A DNA stretch of 64,000 nucleotides. It comes from Mauremys mutica (lineage: Eukaryota; Chordata; Testudines; Geoemydidae). The stretch spans positions 7,467,501 to 7,531,500 of the forward strand of contig NC_059084.1 in NCBI RefSeq assembly GCF_020497125.1, given 5' to 3'. Each line of letters begins with the position of its first letter. Position 1 is the first letter of the stretch. Below, in pieces: positions 46,808 through 56,187 of this stretch. A model generated the notes under the pieces. The model was not told the origin of the DNA. It saw nothing but the letters and a program-made list of their open reading frames with translations, and did no database searches. A program made the position numbers and the translations under genes.

Positions 46808-46999
46808 AACACCAACAGACCCTGGTTGTCAGTGGGTGGGATTGAACCTGGGGCCTCTGGAGTTTAGTGCATGAGATAAAAGCCAACTGGCTGTTAGCTA
46901 GGGCTGTAGAGCAGACTCATTTTATCTCTCTCTACGTGGTCTCGGTGCCACTAGACAGGACACAACACCACAAGAAGGTGTGTGGGTGACACATGCAGA
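46808..46999 (-). mobile_element. Second tRNA-derived SINE family, copy 3 (minus strand)
   Basis: The B box complement GGGATTGAACC is at 46838-46848. About 190 bases align with 19873-20068, including CCAACTGGCTGTTAGCTA and the GTGTGTGGGTGACACATGCA end. Confidence 0.75.
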
Positions 47000-47849
47000 A
47001 GAGGACAAAGCACTCTTCGCACTGCTGTCTCCAGAGGAAACCATAGTGCAGGAAGAATGAACAGAAACTGCCCTGGGGATCTGACAATTCCTTCTCTAGA
47101 CCAAGTACCAAGGGCACGTGTGGGATTGTGAATTGTGAGAGTTTTTCCCCCAGGTCCCCGACAGCCCCGGGTGTTGTGAAAGTGATGCCCTTCATCATTA
47201 GAGCATGCGCTAAGGGACAATCCATGGAGTCGTGTTGGCAGACGATTTTGGCTAACACACACTGTGGGCACCAGTCACATGTACGGTGCTGCCAAACAGC
47301 AGTGTTTCAGTCCAGTTTGGCAAGCAGCACCTCCTGGAGGAGAGGAGATTCTCCTCTGGCTCAGCAGCAGATCTGTTTTTTCAAAATGATTATTTCCCTT
47401 TTGTAAATTGCTGATTAAATCCATTACATTATGGACACTATGTTGAATATGATCACCAGGTAATACACTTGTTTCAGTGTTGGATGACCGCATTAGGCTC
47501 TGGCACTTCAACAGATGTATCCTTTTCAACATGAGATGGGTTCCTCTCCTATAATGAGGATATTCTGGGTTCACAGTAAAGCGACTAAGTATCTAAATGT
47601 ATGAGACAAAATTAAAGTAAAACAAACCCCAGACTCTTGCCTAAATTTCTCCGTTGAGTCTCCAGCCAATAGTGCTTGCTTGTAGCATTGGAACAGTGTG
47701 TTCTAGGCTAAAAATGTTTCTATTCTTACTGGCAGATATATTACAGAAAAGAGAACATCAACCACAAAATGGCATTTTATGAAATAAATATCCACGGTAA
47801 AGGGCAATTACAAATCTACATTGCTTCTTCCACTGCCCCTTGAAGGTAA

Positions 47850-48070
47850 CACTGGTCTAATGGTTAAAATAGTGAACGGGGACTCAGTAGATCTGTGTCC
47901 AGTTTCTGGAGAAATCACTTAATCGCTCTGTGCCTCAATTTCCCATCTGTAAAATGGGGCTAATGCTTTCTTTTCCGAGCTTTTGCCTGTCTTGTCTATC
48001 AATCTGTGAACTGTGCCTAGCACAATAGGACTCTGATCTTTTGTAGATGCTACTGCAATACAAATATTAT
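47850..48070 (+). mobile_element. MIR-like CORE-SINE, near full length
   Basis: The segment starts CTGGTCTAATGGTTAAAATAG. It includes the core words CTCTGTGCCTCAATTTCCC and ATCTGTAAAATGGGGCTAAT, and ends with the tail GTGCCTAGCACAATAGGACT...ACTGCAATACAAATAT usual for MIRs of reptiles and birds. Confidence 0.88.
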
Positions 48071-48228
48071 GCTCACTGTAATGATCTTTATTGGGACTCT
48101 GGGGCATGGGTGTGTGGGGAATATTCTTTTTTCTGTCCAGTGGGATCACTCTGAATTAGGAAATACTTTTCCCTCTTTGCTTCCCTTTATTAAGTTTCAT
48201 TTTAAGTTTTACTTGGCATCGTACCAAA

Positions 48229-48965
48229 GATGCCGTACCATACAAATGAAAGGATGGTCAGCTTCAATACAGTCAATAGTAATTACAGGAAATCATTGCA
48301 AAGAATAACCTCCGAGGAAAACAGAAAGGAACACAAACTCTGGCAAGGCAAGTGTAAAAGTATAATTAGGCAGGCCAAAAAAGAATCTGAAGAGCAACTA
48401 GCAAAAGACACACAAACTAGCAGCAAATTCTCTTTAAGTCCACCAGAAGCAGAAACCTGCCAAACAATCAATGGGGCCACTGAACAATCAAGGTGCTAAA
48501 GGAGCACTCAAGGAAGACAAGACAATTGCAGGGAAGCTAAATGAATTATTTGTGCCGGTTTTCCCAGCTGAGGATATGAGGGAGATTCCCACACCTGAGC
48601 CATTCTTTATAGGTGACAAATCTGAGGAACTGCCCCAGACTGGGGTTTCAGTAGAGGAGGTTTTGGAGCAAATTTATAAATTAAACAGTAATTAGTCACC
48701 AGGACCAGATGGTATTCACCCACGAATTCTGAAGGAACTCAAATATGAAATTGCAGAATTAGACATAACACAGTTACTGTAACTTAAATCAGCTTCTGTA
48801 CCAGATGACTGGCAGATAGCTAATGCAATGCCGATATTTTAAAAAGACTCCAGAAGCAGTCCTGGCAATTACAAACTGGCAATCAAGCTTCAGTTCCAAG
48901 CAGATTGGTTGAAATGACAGTAAAGAACATAATTGCTATAGTGATCCAAGAGTTCACATTTTTTA
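48229..48965 (+). pseudogene. CR1 LINE ORF2 remnant (linker and start of reverse transcriptase)
   Basis: CR1 ORF2 encodes an AP endonuclease and a reverse transcriptase. This piece covers the region between them and the first RT motifs. The frame at 48230-48499 gives a lysine-rich linker (RKEHKLWQGKCKSIIRQAKK). After a frameshift, 48471-48695 gives IAGKLNELFVPVFPAED and VEEVLEQIYKLNSN. A TAG stop (48693-48695) is followed by SPGPDGIHPRILKEL, the conserved first RT block, then PDDWQIANAMPIF and SSPGNYK. At least three stops and one frameshift show it is dead. Catalytic YADD is not present because the copy breaks off before it, next to the LTR-like block at 49010. Confidence 0.88.
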
Positions 48966-49009
48966 CTGGCTTGGTGAAATCTAATTGTAGAACACACCAC
49001 CAGCTTAGG

Positions 49010-49806
49010 GTGTCTGTTCCGTTTTCTGACAGTCCGCCCTTCGGCTGGCACTCATGGTCGTGAGCCGCTCCATACAGCATAGAACAGGGTATGTCCAGGC
49101 TGAACAGTTCCCTGCCTTTATTGTGTTAGTCCAGCAAAGACATTCTACCTAAACAGACCTGTTTGCTTTCTCTGCAGAGATTGATAACCGTGTGATTGCC
49201 AGAGATACAAGTTACTGCACAGTTCTTTCTAAGCAAACTTACTTTATTCTGAAGGTAAAAACCATGACTGAAAAAACAGATTAAAAACAATAAAAGAACC
49301 TACACGCATACTACTAAGCTCCCCGTCTATCAATGCCCCACCCCAGGGCTTTCCTTGTGGTGACAAGTTCATCACAGCTTCAGCTCAGGACAAGCACCCA
49401 GTCTTGTGGGGCCTCAGTAGGCCCAGTCCCTCCAACCTTTACTTAAGGCCTGGGGATCTCCACGGACCAGAGGCTCTGTCCATTGGCTGGATCAGAACAA
49501 AGGCCCCCAGTCAGTTTAAACTGAGGCTGTTTATCCAAAAGTCTTTTCTCTGTCTATTGGTCTCTGGAGAATCCAGTCTGAACCAGTATATGCGTATCTG
49601 TTGGTGGCAGAGCCGGGGGGGCTTAAAGTCTGATAAGGAAGTACATTAACTAGGGGTGCATACAGTGCCACAATAACACATACACAACTGCGTTTTAATA
49701 CAATATACTCTGAAGGTATTAACCCTAATTCAGTAGGGTTTAACTTAATTCAATAAAGTTTATCTTAATTCCATAAGGTTTGCTCAGGATATTGTCAGTC
49801 TGTCAC
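49010..49806 (-). mobile_element. LTR-like block, minus orientation, copy 1
   Basis: It shares TTCTAAGCAAACTTACTTTATTCTGAAGGTAAA (49220-49258) and a general layout with the block at 52743-53713. On the minus strand this gives AATAAA in a conserved place, and the minus strand would start TGTGACAGACTG (at 49806). Both blocks fit degraded endogenous-retrovirus-type LTRs. No target duplication or internal coding region is seen, so the limits are approximate. Confidence 0.5.
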
Positions 49807-49859
49807 AACTATCATGAAACCAGCTTCTAGCCACTCCCTTCGGTCCCCAACTCCTTGCA

Positions 49860-50757
49860 CCCTGACTTGCTACCAGTTAGAATCCCATCCAAGAATGACC
49901 CCTTCCTCCCTCCCCCTCCCACCTGAGGAACTGTCTGTCTGATGGAAGTTGAAAGCAGGAAGAGCTAGGGCACCCCGTCTGCACCAGCCTATGGAGCTGG
50001 CTGGGCATGGAGCAGGGGTGACAGAGCTACCACTTTGGTATGTGCACCCTGTGTCTTTATGAAGAATTCTGGATACGAGAATTTCTGTCAGCCTACCTGA
50101 CTCTCAGCCAGAGTTTCTCCTGGGAGTGCTACCTGCAGCGCAGACCCTTGGTACCCCCACCAGAACACAGCATCCCCTGCACCCTGGCACCCAGGGAAGA
50201 AAACTTGCCCCCAAATTACTATCTATTTTGTAGTTTATATGCACAGATCTGCTGCAGGGTTTCATACTTCTCCCTCTCACTTAAAGGAGTTAGCAAGGGA
50301 TGAAATCACGCACAATTAAAGTCAGTCCATTGGAGACCCTGAATATAATATTGTCCTTTTTGCAGAAAAGGAATTAAAGAAATGGATTTGGCCTTGATTC
50401 TTTCATTTGAACTTCTCTGCTGAGCTGCGCTTTTCTATTAGCTCTGTAACTCCGCCTTCGGTATGTTATTTAAAAGGAAGTAATTTATGATTGCCAGTCC
50501 TGACATCTCTAATTATTGCTGGCTGTGTATCACAATTATTAACCCAAGAATCCCACCCTTTATTTAACAGAATGAAAGGCATTCAGCCCTTTATGGATGA
50601 GTCACTCATATGTAGCCATGTATCCTCACTCGAAAGCCACAGTGACTAATGAATAATGGCACTTTCCCATTTATTTATTACTGGTGTAAGGCAAACAGAA
50701 GGGCTTAAACTACGTGCAGTGAAAAAGACAAGCACCACCCTCACCTGACCACTTGCT
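49860..50757. other. Unique non-coding sequence
   Basis: Nothing recognisable. It may include the edge of the LTR-like block on its left. Confidence 0.5.
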
Positions 50758-50870
50758 TGGGGCCAGATTTCGTTACCTTCCCTTATGCTGAATAATACTT
50801 TGCTCCATGAGTGGTCCAACTGACATCAAGGGGAGTAAAGCGTAAAGAGTGTCAAATCAGGCTCTTGGAG
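50758..50870. repeat. GGGCCAGATTTCG-type dispersed repeat
   Basis: GGGGCCAGATTTCGTTACC is followed by CTTATGCTGAATAATACTTTGCTCC, then the partly inverted GGGGAGTAAAGCGTAAAGAG. This is an old palindromic family of the GAAGTCAATGG type. Confidence 0.5.
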
Positions 50871-50884
50871 CTCACCCTCCTCTT

Positions 50885-51010
50885 TTGCATAGATTGCAAT
50901 GGCATCCAGTTTGGTTTGGGAAGTTATTCAAGGTTTTGACTCTGATCCATAAAGCCCTATGCAGTTTGGGTCCTGGGAGCTAGGACTGCATCCTTTCAAT
51001 GGTTTCGATC
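50885..51010 (+). mobile_element. LINE ORF2 C-terminal fragment (L2/CR1-like)
   Basis: The frame from about 50930 reads KLFKVLTLIHKALCSLGPGS then a stop. This resembles the 'F-K-V-L-x-L-x-x-K-A-L-x-x-L-x-P' segment that closes many L2/CR1-type reverse transcriptase ORFs. It is very short and diverged. Confidence 0.5.
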
Positions 51011-51358
51011 AACTAGAAAACCTCTTCTCGCACACCCTATATAGGACTGTAAGATGGGCATGGGAGCCCAACATTGTATTTTATTTCTCACTTATTGCAA
51101 TAATTTGAAGTTGCAAACATTTCCACCTACCACATTTAATTCTGGACATCGCCATATTTACTGAGTGGGGATGCTGAGGAGGAGGATTGATTGGCCAGCA
51201 AGGTTCTGATTCACCTTCCATCTTGTCCAGACTGAGCCTCTGCTAGCTAGCCTTCATTCTCAACAAAACACTGGGGAAACAGAGAACCTGCTCCATCCTG
51301 ATCCAATGAAAAGGGAGCATGCAGTCAAATGTCATCAACATGTGGATGACACTGCAGC

Positions 51359-51483
51359 TAGGGTGACTAGACAGCAAAAGTGAAAAATTGGGACAGGGGG
51401 GTGGGGGTAATAGGAGCCTATATAAGAAAAAGACCCAAAAAATCGGGACTGTCCCTATACAATCGGGACATCTGGTCACCCTA
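51359..51483. mobile_element. hAT-type MITE with TAGGGTGACCAGA ends, copy 2
   Basis: The sister of 27886-28008, with the same interior (GGGGTAATAGGAGCCTATAT). It has a perfect 8-base target duplication ACTGCAGC (51351-51358 and 51484-51491). A third, partial end lies at 51571-51604 (AGGGTGACCAGATGTCCCGA). Confidence 0.93.
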
Positions 51484-51570
51484 ACTGCAGCCCCCAATCA
51501 TTCACTATCTCCCCAGCAGGAATATGTGTTGAGCAGGAAGGCTGATGGAACAGAACTTTTGCAGCACCCA

Positions 51571-51604
51571 CAGGGTGACCAGATGTCCCGATTTTCTAGG
51601 GGAT
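51571..51604. mobile_element. Truncated end of the same hAT MITE family
   Basis: CAGGGTGACCAGATGTCCCG matches the reverse complement of the right end of the copy just upstream and then stops matching. Confidence 0.65.
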
Positions 51605-52742
51605 GGGTTTGTGCCTTGCTTGATTTCATGCTAAAAGATCACCTCTAGTTCATCCAGTTGCAGAATGGGTACTTGGTCCATTGGGTTGAGACGGTCATAC
51701 ATGAGGCTGGCCCCATCACTTCCTTGGGTAGGGTTGGTTATGAAACTCATGTGCTTTAGCCATGTCAGCGTGATAAGCCATTGGCTTGGGAGAACTTTGT
51801 CCAGCGAACATATTTTTGTGAGCGAAGCCAATGTGGTCCGCATTTTGGGTTCCACCTCTCATGTTTAGTTTCTATAACAACTCCCTTTGTCTATAAAGAA
51901 CACCTCTTGTCTATGTGCTTTAAAATCAACTTTATGGAAACTCTAACGGTATGCCGGCATTTATAGTTATAGGCAGTTTTATTGCACAGTCAGTAAAAAT
52001 CCCAGCTGATTATGTCATTGCTGAGTCAATCAAGTGCCAAATAATATTTTTTATTTCATCTCAGCAATAATCATTTTCTGTCTGAACAGCAGACCCCTAG
52101 TTATTGTTTCTTCCCTTATGTTTTCATTAATTAAAAGGAAGTGGAGAGGTAACACATTACTCCCTGGATGCTGAAGTGTTCATTTTTCACTGTCAGGTTA
52201 TAAGTGGCAATGGGCAAAGACAATATATCCTGTTAGACATGAGAGTACTTATTGTCAGCATGGTTCATAAAAATAGAAAGTGAGGTAGCTTTTCTGAATA
52301 GAGTTGAAGCTATCTATGGATAGAGTTTAATCTGACTAATTATAACTAAAGGCTTTGGCAAACAGTATCATGTATCTGGGAGAACACTGAATAGTGCTTT
52401 TTTCTTACCAAGCTCATGTGAATGTTAATGTATGTAAGTGTAAAATCGACTTCTATTAAATCTTCTAAATTACCATGCACTTCTTCACCCACAGTTCTTC
52501 ATAACTGTGCTGAAGAGTTACTGGTAAAAGTATTAAAACTCTTTGAAACAGTCATATATCTTCTGGTTTACAGGAAATGCTTCAAGTGAAGAAAAAATAA
52601 TTTCTTCAGAGTAACTTTTCCTCAGAGCAAAGCCATGAAGAGAATGATTTATCTCGATGCACCATGTCTGGCCAGGTTCTATTTGGACTAACAGTTCCTT
52701 AAATGAGCCACACTTAAGGTTTGGGAGCTGTGGTCGAGAAGC

Positions 52743-53713
52743 TGTCTGTCACCGTTTCAGGGTAACTGCACCTGTATTTCCCCCTCCAGGATCCCTGAAA
52801 GGCATCCATTTAAAAGTTTCTGGCTCCCAACCATCCCCTCTCTGTGGTGAAGACCCGCATCTCCCTCCCTTCTGGCTGGGGTTTTTAAGGCTGCACAGCT
52901 ATCTCCATCAAGCCAATCTATCTAAAAGGCCACTGCCTGCACTTTGCTTTCTCTACGAGGGTTATGGCCAGTGTATTGCCTGCAGTTACAACGTACCACA
53001 AAGCTCCTTCTAAGCAAGCACGTTTATTCTTAAGGTAAAGGCATTACAGAGAGCATCTAGGTACAGAGCATCTAAAAACAGCAGAAAAACCTCTACATGC
53101 ACACCAAAAAGCATCCCTACTATCCCCAACTCCAATATAGGGCTCTGGTAGGTATCAGTCCTTCAAACACCGCAACTGGGTTTTCCCTGCAATTGCAAGG
53201 TCATAGCAGTCTTTAGATCAGGAACCACAATGAAGGCTGGGCAGATCAGCCATTTCTTTATATCGCTCAGGTCTTGGATCTCCAGTCTCCGAGAACAGGT
53301 ATTCGCTAGTCGAAGGCCCTGGTCTCAGCATATAGCTTCAAAAGGCTGGGTTTTTTTTCCATAACCAGAGTTGTGGCATTACCCTCGCCCCAGGGATTCC
53401 CCAGGAAATCCATTTATCATGAATTGGCCCAACCTGGGAGGGAGGGATAGCTCAGTGGTTTGAGCATTGACCTGCTAAGCCCAGGGTTGTGCATTCAATC
53501 CTTGAGGGGACCACTTAGAGATCTGGGGCAAAATCAGTATTTGGTCCTGCTAGTGAAGGCAGGGGGCTGGACTCAATGACCTTTCAGGATCTCTTCCAGC
53601 TCTATGAGATAGGTATATCTCCATATATTTATTTTAAAAGTCCACACTTGTCTCATACATTTCAATATAGTCATTTGAACTCTTTAAGCTTCCCAGGTGT
53701 CACCTCTGTCACA
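52743..53713 (-). mobile_element. LTR-like block, minus orientation, copy 2, with a nested SINE
   Basis: It is delimited by TGTCTGTCACCGTTTCAGGG on the left and GTGTCACCTCTGTCACA on the right. It contains TTCTAAGCAAGCACGTTTATTCTTAAGGTAAAGG (53009-53042), shared with copy 1, and so an AATAAA on the minus strand. The turtle SINE at 53438-53622 interrupts it. The SINE is therefore younger than the block. No coding sequence remains. Confidence 0.5.
53438..53622 (+). mobile_element. tRNA-derived turtle-type SINE, near full length
   Basis: The A box TAGCTCAGTGG is at 53448-53458 and the B box GGTTGTGCATTCAATCC at 53485-53501. Next come the tail words GGGGCTGGACTCAATGACC and TTCCAGCTCTATGAGATAGG. 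The head mimics a tRNA but is not one: it lacks a folding acceptor stem and 3' end. It was copied by LINE machinery in trans, and its orientation is opposite to the block that contains it. Confidence 0.92.
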
Positions 53714-55977
53714 CCATCTTTTACTGGGATATTCACCAACAGACAAATCCTGATATCCTTGCTGTGCATGAAGTTTGTCTACAACTTGTCTTGTGTCTAC
53801 AAGTTTCTGGGATCTCAAGCAGCTTCCTGTGGGCTTTCCAAAGGCCACATGTGAGTGACACAGAGGTGCTCAATTATCAGGATTAGACTCTAGGATTAGT
53901 AGTGGGGAGCATAGCAGTCCAGGAAAACTGAGGATCCAAATCAAAGCAATCACACAGTCAGGAACGGTGTGATCCAGCATAGACTGAAGTTAATGGGAGT
54001 CTTTCCATTAACTTCATTGGGCATTGGGTCAGGTCCTAAAATGAACAGAGCAATGAACTCTAATTATTGGCTAGTTTCTCATGACTGTTCAAGCACAGCC
54101 TAACTCTTGACTGCCCTTTAACATACTGATCAGTAACAGAGCATGCCCCTGCTCTAACCCAGCATCTAAGACCTGTCCCTGGAAGAGAGGCAGTGCTTCC
54201 TGGAGATCATTCTACCAGTTGCAATTCTCAAGAGTCTTGCTGCACAGAATCACCTGCTAACAAACTTGCTGCAGAATATGGAAACATGCAAGAAAACCAT
54301 TCAAGATTGTTTATAGTCTGCAGATGATGATAATTGCAGTTCTGTTGCTTCCCGCACAAGGGATTCATGTGGCTTAATTGAATAAAGCACTTTGAGATCC
54401 CCCATCTCACCCGGCAGGTGGAGGATGAGAGAAAGAATGAACCACATATGACAGATGTTAGTTACATTGCTTGATGCCCATCTGATAGACACTATAGTGA
54501 TTAGGGTGATATAAGAACCTATATTGAATAGAATAGAAGGGTGTTATTTAAAATGATTATTTATTAAGCTGTTTCATTGCTCAGAACAGTCTTATAAACA
54601 TGGTTCCCAGTTTTCCATTGATTAGACATTCTAAAATTCTATTTCAAGGCCTGTGAGTATGCAGATATTAACAGAGAGACAGGAGAGCAAAAGTGTTACT
54701 TCATCTGGCATCATTTCATTAAAATATTCATTGGTGGATCTTGAGTTTGTATGTTTCCTAATTAGTGGATAGTTCTTGCTTCTGAGAAGCTTACACATGT
54801 TGCTAGATTGATGTGTAGGAATCCTCCTTCCTCCAACGCTCTGTTAGGGAAGACAGTAACAAGGTCAGATCCTCAACTTGGTATCGATCCATTGATATCA
54901 GTGGGGCTACACAGAATTACACCTGTCCATATACACTAGCCTAATATTTTTAGGGTAAGACTGTGCACCTTTCATGTCCTGGCTGATTGCTATGAGTGTT
55001 TACAGAGCCACAAACTCTGCAGCGTTGCTGCTGCTTAAATACTGCATGTTGTGTCTCCCGGCCATATGTCTGAATCACTGTCTATAAAGGATTCGTATAT
55101 GTTTTTAAATAAGCATAAAACAATGTACATAAAATGGAAACTTACTTTAATTGAAAGGGGATTTTATCTTCCATTCTGCTAAGGGTTAAAGGTCAGCAAT
55201 GATACTATGCTATGACAGGGAAATGGTCATGAATTTGGATATAAAAGAGACAGTAAACTGCAGCGGTTTTACATAAGAGCCAAATTCCAATGTAAGTAGA
55301 ATCATAGAAATGTAGGGCTGGAAGGAACCTCAAGAGGCCTTTACACTATATCTAAGGGGGTGATCAAATGGTCATTGACATCAATGGAGACACTCCCATT
55401 GACTTGAATGGGCTTTAGATCCCCATGCTGCTCCACTAGATACGGCCTTTTAGATTATTGTGCTGTGTTGCTTGTCTCCTGTTAAAGAGTCCAGTTTTTG
55501 GGAAATCCCTGCTATTATATTGTTCTAAGATACTTATTCATTCCCAGTACTATGCTAGAATTGGTCAGCGGGCCCTATTGTTGTCAATGTGATCCTGAGA
55601 CACAAAATGAAGACGGGAGGAAGAAAAAAGGAATGAAAGGAGGACAATCAGCGCTGTGGAATCACTGCCTTTCCCCGTGTCTTCTTTGTGCGTCTCTTTC
55701 ATAGAGCCTGCAAAGTTCTCTTTGAGTTACCTTTGTGCGTAGCGTGATGCAGATGTCAAAGAGCTCAGTAGGTAAATCAGTGCTTATGTTCCCTAAGGAA
55801 AATCCTATATATGAAACAAACGTTCAGGATTGGGGAAACTGTGAGGTTATCATCATTTGCTTCACCAAGGATATCTTTCTTCAGATCCCCGTCAATTTAC
55901 ACACAGAAGCACTGGGTAGGAGCAAATCATTGAGAGAAGATATTTTACAGTGACAAATATGAAGTCTTTTGAGATTG
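53714..55977. other. Mostly unique non-coding sequence
   Basis: No gene found. It contains GAAGTCAATGG-type fragments near 53965-54040, 54853-54930 and 55370-55420, and a CR1 tail scrap (55298-55340). Confidence 0.55.
55298..55340 (-). mobile_element. CR1 LINE 3' end fragment
   Basis: AGAATCATAGAAATGTAGGGCTGGAAGGAACC is the antisense CR1 3' end, cut off after about 40 bases. Confidence 0.75.
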
Positions 55978-55990
55978 AAGGGTTTTTTTT

Positions 55991-56174
55991 ATCAGAGGGG
56001 TAGCCGTGTTAGTCTGGTTCTGTAGAAGCAGCAAAGAATCCTGTGGCACCTTATAGACTAACAGACGTTTTGCAGCATGAGCTTTCGTGGGTGAATACCC
56101 ACTTCTTCGGATGCAGCTCATGCTGCAAAACGTCTGTTAGTCTATAAGGTGCCACAGGCTTCTTTGCTGCTTCT
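55991..56174. mobile_element. Foldback retroelement insertion with target duplication (copy C)
   Basis: It begins ATCAGAGGGGTAGCCGTGTTAGTCTGG. The segment 56023-56082 (TAGAAGCAGCAAAGAATCC...CATGAGCT) is repeated in inverted orientation at 56115-56175 with about one mismatch in 61. The 32-base turn between them is GTGGGTGAATACCCAC-like. Near-identical flanks AAGGG(T)8 (55978-55990) and AAGGGG(T)7 (56175-56187) look like a target duplication that spans both arms. The foldback is thus the inserted unit. On the minus strand the turn carries a hammerhead-like core. The element resembles a family widespread in turtles and crocodilians that I suspect is Penelope-like. Confidence 0.75.
56071..56114 (-). 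ncRNA. Degenerate hammerhead-ribozyme-like motif within the foldback element
   Basis: The minus strand reads CCGAAGA-A-GTGGG-TATTCA-CCCAC-GAAA-GC-TCAT-GC-T-G. This parallels a hammerhead: CUGANGA core, stem II (5 pairs), GAAA, a tiny stem III (GC/GC with a 4-base loop) and the cleavage U-H. Here core U4 is C, an extra A sits before stem II, and the cleavage base is G instead of A, C or U, so self-cleavage is not expected. Minimal hammerheads of this form are known from Penelope-like elements. Confidence 0.4.
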
Positions 56175-56187
56175 AAGGGGTTTTTTT

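Noticed and set aside
53448..53501. tRNA-like A and B boxes considered as a tRNA gene (also at 15088-15141 and 19897)
   Set aside because: No complete cloverleaf or acceptor stem is present, and the SINE body and tail follow; these are SINE promoters.
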